Positions 25,288 to 36,395 of a stretch of 64,000 nt of DNA are shown piece by piece. The DNA comes from Sipunculus nudus (lineage: Eukaryota; Annelida; Sipuncula; Golfingiida; Sipunculidae): contig CM049310.1 in NCBI GenBank assembly GCA_026874595.1, positions 82,807,056 through 82,871,055 on the forward strand. The letters run 5' to 3'. The first letter of the stretch is position 1; each line of letters starts with the position of its first letter. The notes beneath the pieces are model-generated. The model was given only the letters and a program-made list of their open reading frames with translations. It made no database searches and was not told the origin of the DNA. A program made the position numbers and the translations under genes.

Positions 25288-25614
25288 TAGGGCTGAGTAT
25301 CGGTCAGCCCATTCAGGTACAATACGTATTTGCAGTAAAACGATACCGAATATTTACTGAATAATTTCCTCATCCAGTCAATCATACGACAAAACATGTT
25401 CTTGTTTGTTTCATATAAGGTCAACATAATGAATAAAAAGCAGTTTTTGCTTAAAAATAACTAAGATTATAGTTAAGGTTAGGGTTGCATGACTTGTCCC
25501 TTTATTTGTAAGGAGTTTGGGGGTTTCATCGGTACAGCATGCATAGCGTATCGATTACCGTATCGACGTGGCGTGTCGCTATGTATCGACATATCGGTAT
25601 ATTGATACAGCCCT
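25288..25614 (+). mobile_element. non-autonomous DNA element R5 (copy 1)
   Basis: It begins TAGGGCTGAGTATCGGTC and ends TATTGATACAGCCCT, so the ends are short inverted repeats of the AGGGCTG(T/A)(G/A)TATC type. The right part is rich in ATCGA and GTATCG motifs. A second copy with the same order of motifs is at 59219-59659. No ORF. A hAT-like MITE is the likeliest class; R5 and R4 may be distant relatives. Confidence 0.6.
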
Positions 25615-25732
25615 CGCAAATAGAAAATATACGCTTAATATTGATAGGAGAGACGGATTATTCTTCTCGCACGGTGTTTTACCTACGTCTGTAAGCAAGA
25701 GTTACGTGTTAACTAGAAATCTATATTCTAAA

Positions 25733-26010
25733 GAATGCAATACTCCGCCATGTATTCTGTCCTTAACGTGTTGATGCCCGAAAAAACACGTGTTTTCATT
25801 ATCCTATTACGCCATGCTCCCAAGTTCTTTCGTGCAGAAGTTCCCCTAACCCATATCTGCATTCACTTATTCGGCCGATATTATGTTCATTCGTACATAA
25901 GGGAATGTACAGATCTGTATATTCCCTGGAAGGCCTTCCTGGACCCGGATCATGAGCTTGGTCAACACCATGCATTATCTAAACATTTTTCCTTGGCGCA
26001 TTCCCTCAGT
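25733..26010 (+). repeat. dispersed repeat R1 (copy 2)
   Basis: Shares the ACTCCGCCATG start, TTATTCGGCCGATATT, the GGCCTTCCTGGACCCGGATC block and the CGCATTCCCTCAG block with the other R1 copies. The 104-codon frame over it reads through the repeat and is not called. Confidence 0.65.
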
Positions 26011-26045
26011 TATACAAGCACTTCTGATGCATCTGTTCAGGCTAA

Positions 26046-27774
26046 ATAAAAATGTATTTTTTCTACGAATTCTGGTGCCAGCGATCGATTTTTCCTTACC
26101 TGCGGAGACAGTATGTTGAATTACTGAAGAAATGTAAAAAACGATATATACAGTTCATAATAACGTATATTATCATTCTCAAATTATACAAACAAGATAT
26201 CAAGTTATATTGAACTTCCAACTCAACAACACTCGACATCGAATGTCATCATTTTTAATTGACCACATATAAAATTTATGTCATCTCAATAAAACCAGTG
26301 TCAAAGCATAAATATGCTGTTGCAGATATTCTGTATTGTAACACGGAGAACAGTTCAACAAATGTCCCAATGCCTTCAACACAGTGACACATTGTATACA
26401 AGTTTATGTTGACGCATACAGCTGTTAAAACCATGAAAGCATATGCATAGTAACTTATGAGAAATAATAATTAAAGCATCAAAGCGAAATATCATAAAAT
26501 AATTATTTCTGAAAACATTTAATCTAATTCAATACCATTCAACAATGCAATCTTTCAATGATTTTACCCAATAACCAGATCTGGGTCAGTGAGAGGAATT
26601 TATTTAATTTAATACGTAATCGACGTGACAGTTAACAAAAGGGTTTGGCCAAAAAAATATACCGATGGGTTTTTAATGCACGGCTTGTCATTTGGCTGAT
26701 GCTGGCACCGTGACCTATAACTAGTAGTAGAAAAGATCCATGAATGAAACCAGCACAACACTTGTCTGAACTTTAACCATCAAGATGGTGATGTAAGGGT
26801 CAGATACAAATAGCCTACACGGAGTGCGCTGAGTAAAAACCTATGAGCAATGCCGATTTGTAACGCAAAATCGGTGCTAGTCGACACAGATTGTTTCACA
26901 AGGCTTTTAACCAATTAGAATAAAGTCAGAAGGGCTACAAGCCAGATGGCACCACGTGCGTGACGACACTCCATTAGTTATTTGTTCTGTGCCGTAACAT
27001 CTCACATGCGGAAAGCTCGGAAACAAACGGGAACGCCTTGTCGCATTATTGGTAACCTCAGTTGCGATGGGAATTTCTTCATGTAGTTTATACGAGTTAT
27101 TTTTTCTACAGTCTAATTGCGTTGAACATTAACAACGCCCATTTGCCACTTTAGAAATTATTTATTAAGAGGAATTTGCTTTTTTTTGTCGGTTAAACAG
27201 ATTAATAAAACTATCAAGTCGTGTTTGTTATCAGGTTTGTGGATGTAAGTTATGAGAGCAGTGTCATTTCCGCCAAACAGGTCTGGTCGGAATCAATACA
27301 GTTAATCAGATCTAATTGTACACTTCTTTTACGAGTTAATCAGATTGACGCAATTCGGTTTTCCTCATTCGGTGTAAGAAGAATTACTGCTACTTTATGT
27401 CAATGAGGTCACACAGCAGTAAATGCATTCAAAGCATTCTGGATATATGGTGTTATATACTTTCATATAGTTTGTGTAAACGGGGGATGGTAATTCTTGA
27501 AACGATGAATAAACTTGGTCTTTTCACTTAAAATTGTGGATTTCGTTGATTATTTGTACTGGGACATTGAGAAAGCACATGGAAGAGGGATGATACAGAA
27601 ACATCCAACATTGCTTTTCAATGTTAAATTACTTCCCTTTTTATATTATCTGCATTATACAATATTCGAGTATTTGAAAACTTTGATGAAATATGTACGC
27701 TTTATAAAATTGTATCGTTTCTATAATCATAGCTGCCCAATAGACGATAAAATATAGATTGCTTTTATGTTTCT
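26046..27774. other. gene-free stretch
   Basis: AT-rich sequence with nothing recognised. A CTCF-like GCCAGATGGCACC is present at 26941-26953. Confidence 0.4.
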
Positions 27775-28545
27775 TCTTTAAACCAGAAGTTTTTTTTCTT
27801 GAATTTATTGTGATTGTCTTTTAAAATTCTTCATGGTTCTCTTTAATAGCTTTAGAGAAAGGAAAAGGATTTTTATTGACTATAATAAAGTTCTCTCCTT
27901 CTTCTTCTTCTTTTTCTTCTCCTAAATCTTTTTCTTTTAATCTTCTTCTGCTAATGCTTCTGTTACATTTCTTGATTTAATATTTTCTTCATTTTGTGCA
28001 TTTCCTGTTTTTTCCTGGTAATGCTTTTTTTTAATTATGCTTTTGTTTAATATTATATTTATTGGTCTTCACCTAGTGCCTTTGGTGTTTTTTTTTTTCC
28101 TGTTTTAATGTTTGTTTTTTCCGTCTTTATTTTCTTCCTTTCCAGTCTTTTACCTGATTTTTCCGCCTTATTTCTCCGTCTTTATTAATTTCTTTTTTCT
28201 GTTTCTTTCTCTCTTTTTGATGTTTTATTAAGCGTCTTCATATTGTGCTTTTTCAAAACCTCTTACTGATTTTACGTTTCATTTTTCTTCATTTTTAGCA
28301 TTATCTGTCAATTCCTCTGGTTTCGATGTTTTTTATCTGTCTTTATTGTGTTTTTCCTGTAGTTTTCATGTTTGTCTGTTCTTTTTTTTTTCTTATGCGT
28401 CTTCTTATCTTCATATAGTGTCTGCTCTTTCCACGTGCTCCTTCTGTTTTCTTTCTCGTGCTTCTGCTTCTTTTATCGGAGATTTCTTTTCCTTTTACTT
28501 CTCTGTATCTATTTCCTCATCTTCACGAGGTACCTCATTCTGAGC
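27775..28545. repeat. strongly pyrimidine-rich low-complexity tract
   Basis: For about 770 bases the + strand is dominated by T and C, with CTTCTTCTTCTTTTTCTTC clusters and many TTTTTTTT and CTTTATT runs. Short ORFs on the + strand are F, S, L and C-rich translations of this bias and are not genes. Confidence 0.8.
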
Positions 28546-28553
28546 TCTGCATA

Positions 28554-29086
28554 CAGGGGGTGTACGAATTATCGATATATTGGTTTATCACGATACGGTA
28601 ATTCGCTAATTGCGTATCGCAACATCTTTTTCATGTATCAATATTTTTCTATATTTTGTCAAAAGTATCTAAAACTGTTTTGTAATTGTAAATTTAAAGT
28701 TTCTGTACATTTTTAGACATTTAAAATGGTTGCGAATCCATGCGAAACCACATTTCAAAATTCTCTAAATGCAACTGGTACATGTAAAGCATAAAGGAAA
28801 TTTATTAAAAGGAATAAATATTGTTTTGAATTCAGTCAATAATTAGTATATACTTTACTGAGTACAGATTTCCTGTGTGAAATTAAGTGATCTGAATATA
28901 CTGTCATCGTGTCATTTTTTAAAATTATAATGTATTTAACAGCATATTTAAGGTGTTATATATGCCAGAAATCACACTGTTTTCCTATTAATTGATACAA
29001 TGAAATTTTCATGATACGTATCGCAATGGGCTTCCACATATCGTAATATATTGCAATACCAAAACCGTAGGCGATACTCAGCACTA
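28554..29086 (-). mobile_element. non-autonomous DNA element R4 (copy 2, inverted)
   Basis: Read on the minus strand it starts TAGTGCTGAGTATCGCCTAC and shares TTGGTATTGCAATATATT with copy 1 (18297-18694). The other end carries TATCGATAATTCGTACACCC. It is longer than copy 1 because of an extended AT-rich centre. Confidence 0.6.
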
Positions 29087-29344
29087 TTTTATTCTGTGTT
29101 CCCACTTTTCGTGAAGTCGTAAACCATAAACCAATGTAGGGTATGACCAGAAGGTATAGAATATTATAGTATTGCAGCAAGGTTCAGTTTTGTGGTGATA
29201 CGAAAAGTGAAGGGAACCGCCACAAGCTCTGTGATTAGCAAAGTGATCAGCCAATTCTCCCGGAGTTTGTTGACCCAAAAATACTAAATTATTTATGCCC
29301 CCGCACTCCCGAGACAACAGTAATTAAGGCGGCCATTATTAGAT

Positions 29345-29755
29345 GACGAATGTTGTACCATGGTGCCACACTGGCCAGACTCGGATTCACATGAGTTCGA
29401 CTCTGTAAAGTACGACTGCAGTTAAAATCTGACTCCCACAGTGCACCGGGGCTTCCATTACACCAGCGGCGAAAGTATAAATGTAGTGAAGAGGACAATG
29501 TATTCCGTTCAAGTGTGTTGGATAAGAACTGATTCAAGGCAAATTATATATACATGGTGTTTTTGTGGTAAGGACTTTAAGGAATTAGTTAATTTTTTAA
29601 GCGTGCACATGTTAAATGTAAACAGGTGTTTGCTTGACATGTTACAAATTTTTATTTTGAGGTTTGACAGATTAGACAATAGTCCCGGCCGTCCAACAGT
29701 GTCCAAACAGAAGAGATTCGTTATGAGTAGAAACGACCTCTGATGGAAGGTTGCC
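29345..29755 (+). repeat. dispersed repeat R2 (copy 1)
   Basis: Landmarks shared with 33905-34190 (same strand) and 47980-48240 (opposite strand): CACAGTGCACYGGGG, ATAAATGTAGTGAAG, CAAGGCAAATTA, a GTGCACATGTTAAATGTAAAC-like block and TAGTCCCGGCC. No ORF is conserved between copies. Confidence 0.7.
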
Positions 29756-30574
29756 ATGCTACGTGATGCTGGTAAAGTGTTTTGGAATAGAGCGTATATG
29801 ATCGGCTGACAGTTGCATCATACGTGCTGTGGATTTCAGCGCATGCCCACCCGACGTCAGGTGTCAAATTGATAAGCAGTCAGTGATACTGTGATCCGGG
29901 ATCGCAAAAAAACAAAGACGGAATGGATATGATAATTCATGGCACAGTTGCCCTAATGCATAAATTGTGAGATTTTATTAGAGTTGGCCAGGATCACATA
30001 TCAATGAACCTAAAAGTTAAAATACATTTTATTATTAAACGTTTAAAGAGTAACCACCCGCCATTAACACCAACTATACATGAGACAATAAAGCCTGCGT
30101 TCCAGAATGTTTGCAATGTTACGTGGACGACATAGAGTAGCAGGAAAACCGAATTATTCTGATTAACTCATAAAAGAAGTGTATAATTAACTCTGAATAA
30201 CTATATTGATTATCAGCAGACCTGTTTTGCGGAAATGACACTGGTCCCTTAACTCACATCCCCAAACCTGATAACAAACATGACTCTCTGCAGAGTGCGT
30301 ACCCCCGCGAGGCAATACAATCCCACAAGATCCACCCTTTTTATTCAGATCTGCAATAAACATATAAGGGTCTCCCATATCATACCCCCTACAAATTTCG
30401 TAAAAATCAATTCTGCATACATTGAATTAGGATCAGACCTTGAAAGCCCGGGTTCAAATATGAGAAAATGTTCGACATGGATGGCTTTGCAACTACTTTT
30501 AAAGTAAATGAAGACAAGTTTCGGATCATAATAATAATACTCATGAATAATTGCGTAATTTATTACACTTAGAA
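29756..30574. other. gene-free stretch
   Basis: Nothing recognisable. Confidence 0.4.
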
Positions 30575-30672
30575 TAAGTTTCTGGTGAGATCGCGAAAAG
30601 AAATCCTAGCGGAACACCAACCAATGAAATCGCGAAATTTAAACCCCGCAATATCAACCACAGAATTTCTGG
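30575..30672. mobile_element. half copy of the TTCGCG MITE
   Basis: GTGAGATCGCGAAAAGAAAT through AACCACAGAATT matches the right half of the copies at 726-1155 and 30828-31349. The left half is absent. Confidence 0.5.
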
Positions 30673-30827
30673 TATCTTACATGTAACAATATTATTAATT
30701 TGATACATGCAGCGACTTACACCTCGTTTTCATGCGCTTTCTATTTTGATTGAATATTGGTTTATTTATTGAACAGAATGCTCATGCAAATAATATAGTA
30801 GCATTTCAATGGCAGTGTTTTCACATA

Positions 30828-31153
30828 TACTGTGCCTTTTTGTTCGCGAGGGTTTCAAATTCGCGATGTTCGCGATAAGGAAATTATCGCGAAAAGTATT
30901 GCTTCGTCAATAATGAGCCCCATCGTTGAAAGCAAGTCGAAAAGCAAACGATTGATTTTATAAATAATAATTGATCTTGTATGTCACCTTTAATCTTAGA
31001 TAGGTATTCAAAATTAACAGAACTTTATAATTATCTGGCAGCAATGAACAATGATTTCTAATCGTTCAATATTCAATTTGCCCCCGTCCAAATTTTACGA
31101 CTTTGCCCATATATTACTTAGTAAAATTAATCCATTAAATGAGACTCTGTGTC

Positions 31154-31194
<41 letters not shown>

Positions 31195-31201
31195 TATATA
31201 C

Positions 31202-31265
<64 letters not shown>

Positions 31266-31349
31266 TTGCGTAAACTGAACCCTGGCAAAACAGTGAAAAG
31301 GTGAAAATCGCGAAATGTTAACCTCGCGAATATGAAGCCTTCCACAGTA
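30828..31349. mobile_element. MITE with TTCGCG-type terminal inverted repeats (copy 2)
   Basis: Left end TACTGTGCCTTTTTGTTCGC, right end on the opposite strand TACTGTGGAAGGCTTCATAT followed by TCGCGAGG. It holds the same CGCGAA-rich inner blocks as copy 1. A long (TA)n microsatellite (31156-31261) sits inside it, just before the right block, which explains its greater length. Confidence 0.65.
31156..31261. repeat. (TA)n microsatellite within the MITE
   Basis: About 100 bases of TA with two AA/CA interruptions. The tyrosine-isoleucine ORF on the minus strand is its translation. Confidence 0.95.
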
Positions 31350-31355
31350 TTTAAG

Positions 31356-31895
31356 AGTGATGTTGGACTCACGTCATAAATTTGACTCGAGTCTGGACTT
31401 GAGTCCGCTTTTTCAGGGACTCGAACTTGGACCGAGGGTCCTTGACTCTCACTTGTGCTCGGATTCGGGAAATCAGGATGAGTCCACCTCGAGTCCAGCA
31501 GAAAGAAAAACTTTTTCACGTTAGCCATGAAATTCAATTAAGAAAACGCACCATAAAGACTAACATAGGTGAACTACGGACAGAAAAGAAAACACGTTTT
31601 TACTGTGTACCAACCTCAGTCTCTGCATTGGAAGTTAAAGTGGAGATCTATAATAATGGATAGTTCATAATTCAATTTTTAAGTAAAAACCTTACACTTG
31701 ATGATATCAAATATGAAATTGAAGGTGCTTTAAATAAAAAAAAAACAGTTTGAACTCGGACTTGGACTCGTGTTCCGAAGGACTCGAACCCGAGATGGCG
31801 GATTTGGACTCGAACCTCAAGCACTCGGACTTAATTGGACTTGGACTCGGACTTGCACTCGGACTTTTACAGAGTAGACTCGACAACACTGATAT
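31356..31895. mobile_element. GAGTCC-type non-autonomous element (copy E1)
   Basis: Both ends carry related inverted phrases: AGTGATGTTGGACTCACGTC at the left, and AGTGTTGTCGAGTC read from the right on the opposite strand. Inside each end lie clusters of GACTCGAGTCC and GGACTTGGACTCG hexamer-like repeats, with an ordinary AT-rich centre. No transposase. CAGTGTTG-like ends with GAGTCC arrays are, as I recall, widespread in animal repeat libraries. The relation to the 27 bp minisatellite at 34620-35050 is clear from the shared hexamers. Confidence 0.55.
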
Positions 31896-32483
31896 TTTCT
31901 TTCATGAAAGACATGGCGCGTGGTCTGGCATAATGAGCACCAAACTGACGGGTGTTATGCATTTCAAGACAGGAATAAGCTGTTAGCTAATTAAGCTTGT
32001 GTATTTACAATTTTACTATTAATTCGAAATTAACGGATGCAAATTACACTAAAAAGTTTAAGGATAAATAACTGATAATTAGATAATTAAATGTACCAAA
32101 GAAGGCGTTTTTAATTTCACTAAGGTAATTACATTCTGCCTATTTGCATTATTTTTCCATTAAATTAATGTATTTTGCAATAAACCCGAGCATTTTAGGT
32201 CGTTTTGGTAAATAAATTACATGATAACGGTTCATTGATTACACAGCTATTTTCGCTAATGACTCATTTTCATACATGCCCGACTGAGTGACTATAATCA
32301 CGGATTTGTGAGTGATCGCTTTGCGTTAAATTTCAGATCTTCCATCCCCCCTAATTCTTCTAAGACACAATACCAACTGATCAGTATGTTATAAAGCGCG
32401 CATTTTAATGTCATTCCAGTATTTTAATGTTGTGACTCGGATGATGTAAAATAATCTTTCTTCTTGCGTGCATATATTATTAA
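31896..32483. other. gene-free stretch
   Basis: AT-rich, nothing recognised. Confidence 0.4.
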
Positions 32484-32744
32484 TACCTCCGCCAAGGGGT
32501 GGGGTTATGTTTTTTGCCGGCCTTGGTTTGTTGTTCTGTTTGTCTCTTATCAATATTACTCAGAAATGTTATTTACGGATTTTAATAAATTTTCAGGTTA
32601 GCTTGGTAGTGATACAAGGAACAATTAATTAAATTTTAGGGTGATCCGGATACTGTCTGGATCCGGGATTTTTTAAGGAATTTCCGACAATGCCGTACGG
32701 GAGTAATGAGCTGCCTGGGCGGAGGTCTGCGACTTCTGAGTGGT
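32484..32744. mobile_element. CCTCCGCC-type MITE
   Basis: Starts TACCTCCGCCAAGGGG and ends GGGCGGAGGTCTGCGACTTC, so CCTCCGCC/GGCGGAGG form short inverted ends. The body has GTGATCCGGAT and CTGGATCCGGGATTTTTT, which are recurrent motifs of a MITE-like repeat found in many invertebrates. A fragment with AGCGCAGACCTCCGC lies near 57079 in reverse orientation. Confidence 0.65.
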
Positions 32745-32909
32745 TTACTATTTCTTCCTGTTAATCTAGCAATGGTGTGTTTTTATCTTATTGTATGTAT
32801 ATTATGGTGTTAAGTAATACCTGCATTGTCTTTAAACTGATCTTTCTTCAAGTCAAGTGTATTACTTTTGTATGATTAGAATAAAATGATGAAGTAGATT
32901 CCACATTAT

Positions 32910-33205
32910 CCTAGTCCGCGTACAGTCCCCGTCCAGGCTACCCGAGTCCGAGTCCTTGAGGGTCGATTTTGGAGCCCGAGTCAATGTCCAAGTACAATAA
33001 AACTTCCAAATAATCATAATAGCTTCGGGTGCCGCACTAGAGACTGGCATATTGTTTTTTTTATACATATATCTTTGTTTCAAAGTTAATTTTTACGCAT
33101 GTATATGAATCTGTATGTGTTACAGAGCCTTCTTTCAACTTGACTTCCTTTCTCAAGTCCTGTCCTGCGAGTCCCGAGTACAGGACGCTCGAGTCATGTT
33201 CCTAA
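32910..33205. mobile_element. GAGTCC-type element fragment (copy E2)
   Basis: Two clusters of CCCGAGTCCGAGTCC-like and GCGAGTCCCGAGTAC-like sequence flank a non-repetitive centre, the same plan as E1 but more degraded. Confidence 0.4.
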
Positions 33206-33904
33206 AATAGTGTTTAATTGAGTATAATGTCCTGTCAGCAATCATATCTTATGTTCTAATAGAAAAGTTATGTCGTACATCTTCCATCCATATTTGTTTA
33301 ACGATTGAAAGCTTATAAACGTTGACCCCTTAATAACACGACCGGCCTGTAACAAGGCCGTTTATCTGCAATCCAGTATCTCATGTTTCAATGTGAAAAC
33401 GAGGCTGAAGAAATAAACGCATATCAAGTATCCGCGGAATTTTGAGAAAGCTGACCATATTTTTAATCATCTTATCCTAAATTCAGTCAAGATGTTGTGG
33501 GATGGTTGTGGGAGATCTTAAATTTCAATTCGGTGATCAAATGTACAGTTTAAAAAAAATAAATTTTTACGTCGCTATAAATGTGGAAATATCATGACGA
33601 AAGATTCTGTAAATAGATTTGTAGTCAAGGCCTACACACATCCGCCAGAATCCTGATCCAATTCCTCTGTGTTCTTCTACAAGGACGACACTTAATCCTG
33701 GTGAATGCCTCTGGCCCTCGCTGTGATAAAAAAAATCACCATATGTCATAAAAATATATGACAATTTGAATTAAAGATTATTATGGTGATTCAGAATACC
33801 TCTAGAAAATATTGGATTATTATCTTTATCATCCACTTGATTGAATTTAAATATGCTCGGAATATTTTGCTTCAAGATGCTAACAAACAAACCAACTAAG
33901 GGTA

Positions 33905-34190
33905 AAATACAACACTGCACAGAACCGGACTCACAAGAGTAAACCTCTGCTGGTTAGAGATTGTAGGCATAGAAAATACATCCCACAATGCACTGGGGTT
34001 CTAAATACACTAGCGGCATAGATATAAATGTAGTGAAGTGGGTAATGTTGTCCGTTCAGTTACGTTGGATAAAAATTGTTCAAGGCAAATTACATAAATA
34101 TGGATGTTTTTGTGTTAAGAACTTCACGGAATATGTAATGGTTTATAAGCATGTGCATGTGAATTGTAAACGTTCCTTGATTTCATGACT
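33905..34190 (+). repeat. dispersed repeat R2 (copy 2)
   Basis: CACAATGCACTGGGG, ATAAATGTAGTGAAG, CAAGGCAAATTACATAAATA and GCATGTGCATGTGAATTGTA align with copy 1 in order. The 3' part after TTGATTTCATGAC is missing. Confidence 0.7.
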
Positions 34191-34619
34191 ATCTCTGGCA
34201 TCTTTTTCTTTTAAATTAAATAATCGACCAAACCCAACCAATAGAATGTAAGCATTACACTTTTTATACGCCCTCTGAACAAGACCACATCTACCAGAAC
34301 ATTGACAGGCCTATTTGATTGGTTAGATGTTCGATGTTTTACCCGGCAATGCTAAACGTTTGCTTATAAAAACGCACTAAACATCCGCGTAGAATGGGTG
34401 TAGGTGAGCCATTTGATTGGCTCAACCGCTTTATTCATTATTCATGAAAGAGATGCCAGATTCCAGGTCGCGGAATCAAGGTCTGTGAATGAGTGGTCAT
34501 GTGATAGACTTAATGGTTACTAGTGTGAAGATGCATTGAGGTTTTGTGTATTTACAGCTGAATCTGATAGTCTGTCTTTTAATCACAAAGTAAACAAACA
34601 GTAACGTAGAGAAGTCGAT

Positions 34620-35050
34620 ATCATCCGAGTCCAAGTCCAAGTCCGAGTCCAGGCCACCCGAGTCCAAGTCCGAGTCCAGGCCACTCGAGTCCAAGTCCGA
34701 GTCCAGGCCACTCGAGTCCAAGTCCGAGTCCAGACCACTCGAGTCCAAGTCCGAGTCCAGGCCACTCGAGTCCAAGTCCGAGTCCAGGCCCCTCGAGTCC
34801 AAGTCCGAGTCAGGCCACTCGAGATCAAGTCCGAGTCCGAGTGAAGGCCACTCGAGTCCAAGTCCGAGTCCAGGCCACTCGAGTCCGAGTGAAGGCCACT
34901 CGTGTCCAAGTCCGAGTCCAGGCAACTCGAGTCCAAGTCCAAGTCCGAGTCCAGGCCACTTGAGATAAAGTCCGAGTCCAGGCCACTCGAGATCAAGTCC
35001 CAGTCCGAGTCCAAGCCAATCGAGTCCTAGTCGAAGTCCGAGTCCTTGAA
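34620..35050. repeat. 27 bp minisatellite built of GAGTCC hexamers
   Basis: The unit is three hexamers of the GAGTCC/AAGTCC type followed by AGGCCACTC, 27 bases in total, with about 15 units that grow more degenerate to the right. Because 27 is divisible by three, it leaves long open frames on the minus strand whose translation repeats SGLDSDLDS. No start context or flanking coding sequence supports a gene. Related hexamers continue to about 35420, so the array probably lies inside a GAGTCC-type element. Confidence 0.9.
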
Positions 35051-35960
35051 GTTTGAGTTCAAGTCATTTGGAATCTGAGTCCTATTCTAATACAAATATC
35101 CTTAACAAAATGTTATTTAAAATGGAAATTTCAGATTCCCATGTGCAGTTATAAATTAGTTCACACATGTTTTTACCATAATGGTTAATAATACATTTAC
35201 AGCTCACGATGCTGAGCAAAGCTTGGTTTATGTAGTGTTATAATTTTGTTGATTTTTTAATTAAAGTACGCCCATGTATAAAAGTCTTTATAAATAATAT
35301 ATGACAGAGATTTTACTATTGAGCTCGAATTTGACCGATTTCTCGAGTCCTTACCTCCCAGTCCAAATCCAAGTCCCCAAAAAAATGGACTTAAGTCCGG
35401 ATTCGATTCCTACATAACTGAGAACAAATATACCTGGCACTTGCAAATGGACCTGCCTTGATACAGGCACTTCAACATATCTGCATATAGAGAAGTCGCT
35501 AAGACACGAGCACCTGCGCTCCGCCCAAAATGCTAAGCAATAATTTAGGTAATTAACAAAATCACCTTTCGTATTGAACAGTATCATAAAATCAAAAGGA
35601 AAACAACGTGCATAGAGGACATGGAAGACAAGTAAGACAGATTAACATCCGCGCCTGTACAAAAGCCACACGCTAAATGCTTTTTAAACTGCCTGGGATA
35701 GCACCATTATAAGGTGTGTTTCCATATACGCATATATATATGCCTGAAAAATCGCTTATGTTATTTTGTCACAGGAGCGATATTCACGCACAGGGTCTGG
35801 GATTAGGGGTAACATGACGTCGCTCCACTAGCTTTTTGAGGAAAACCTTGTAGAGCAACTGTAAAAATATATACGTCTGCTAGTTCACGCAGATACGCGC
35901 GCATGGAAACAAAACTTTACAGGCTAAAATACATGAGTTACTAGCAATGGACATTCCCAG
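35051..35960. other. gene-free stretch
   Basis: A degraded GAGTCC cluster at about 35340-35410 may be the distal end of the element containing the minisatellite. Nothing else recognised. Confidence 0.4.
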
Positions 35961-36395
35961 GAATGCAGGCCTCCGCCACGTTTGCGGTCCTTAATGTTTG
36001 CTACTCCGCAACCCCTGTTTTCATCAACTTATTTGCTCATATTCCAAGTGTTCATTGGTGCAGAAGTTCGCCCAACAAGTGTTTCCATTCCCTTATCCGG
36101 CCGCAAATATTTCCATGTTCAATCATGTCATGCGAATGTGACTGCACATTTGTTAATATTCCTGGAAGTCCTTCCTGGATCCGGATCAAATGTCGGATCC
36201 ACACCAAAAATCAAATCAAGTCTTTATTGGCCCATTCCCAAAATGCTCTGAATGTTTCGTGAGATTCCGTACAGACTGCATGAGTTATGTTGTGAACAAA
36301 CACACACGAACGGGAATGAACGCAAACCCTCCTGAGTACCCTCTTGAGGCAAAATATCCGCATCTGAATGGGCCTCAGTCAGCCTTGCATGTAAC
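35961..36395 (+). repeat. dispersed repeat R1 (copy 3, longest)
   Basis: The fullest copy, with GAATGCAGGCCTCCGCCACG at the start, then TTATCCGGCCGCAA, CTTCCTGGATCCGGATC, TCGGATCCACACCAAA, CCCATTCCCAAAATG, TCGTGAGATTCCGT and an ACACACACGAACGGGAATGA tail. The two overlapping forward ORFs over it are repeat translations. Confidence 0.75.

Noticed and set aside
25735-26049. 104-codon forward ORF
   Set aside because: Lies entirely on dispersed repeat R1; other R1 copies do not keep the frame.
34497-35014. Asp/Ser-rich repeat protein on the minus strand
   Set aside because: The frames are translations of the 27 bp minisatellite, two frames stay open at once, and no start context or exon structure is seen.
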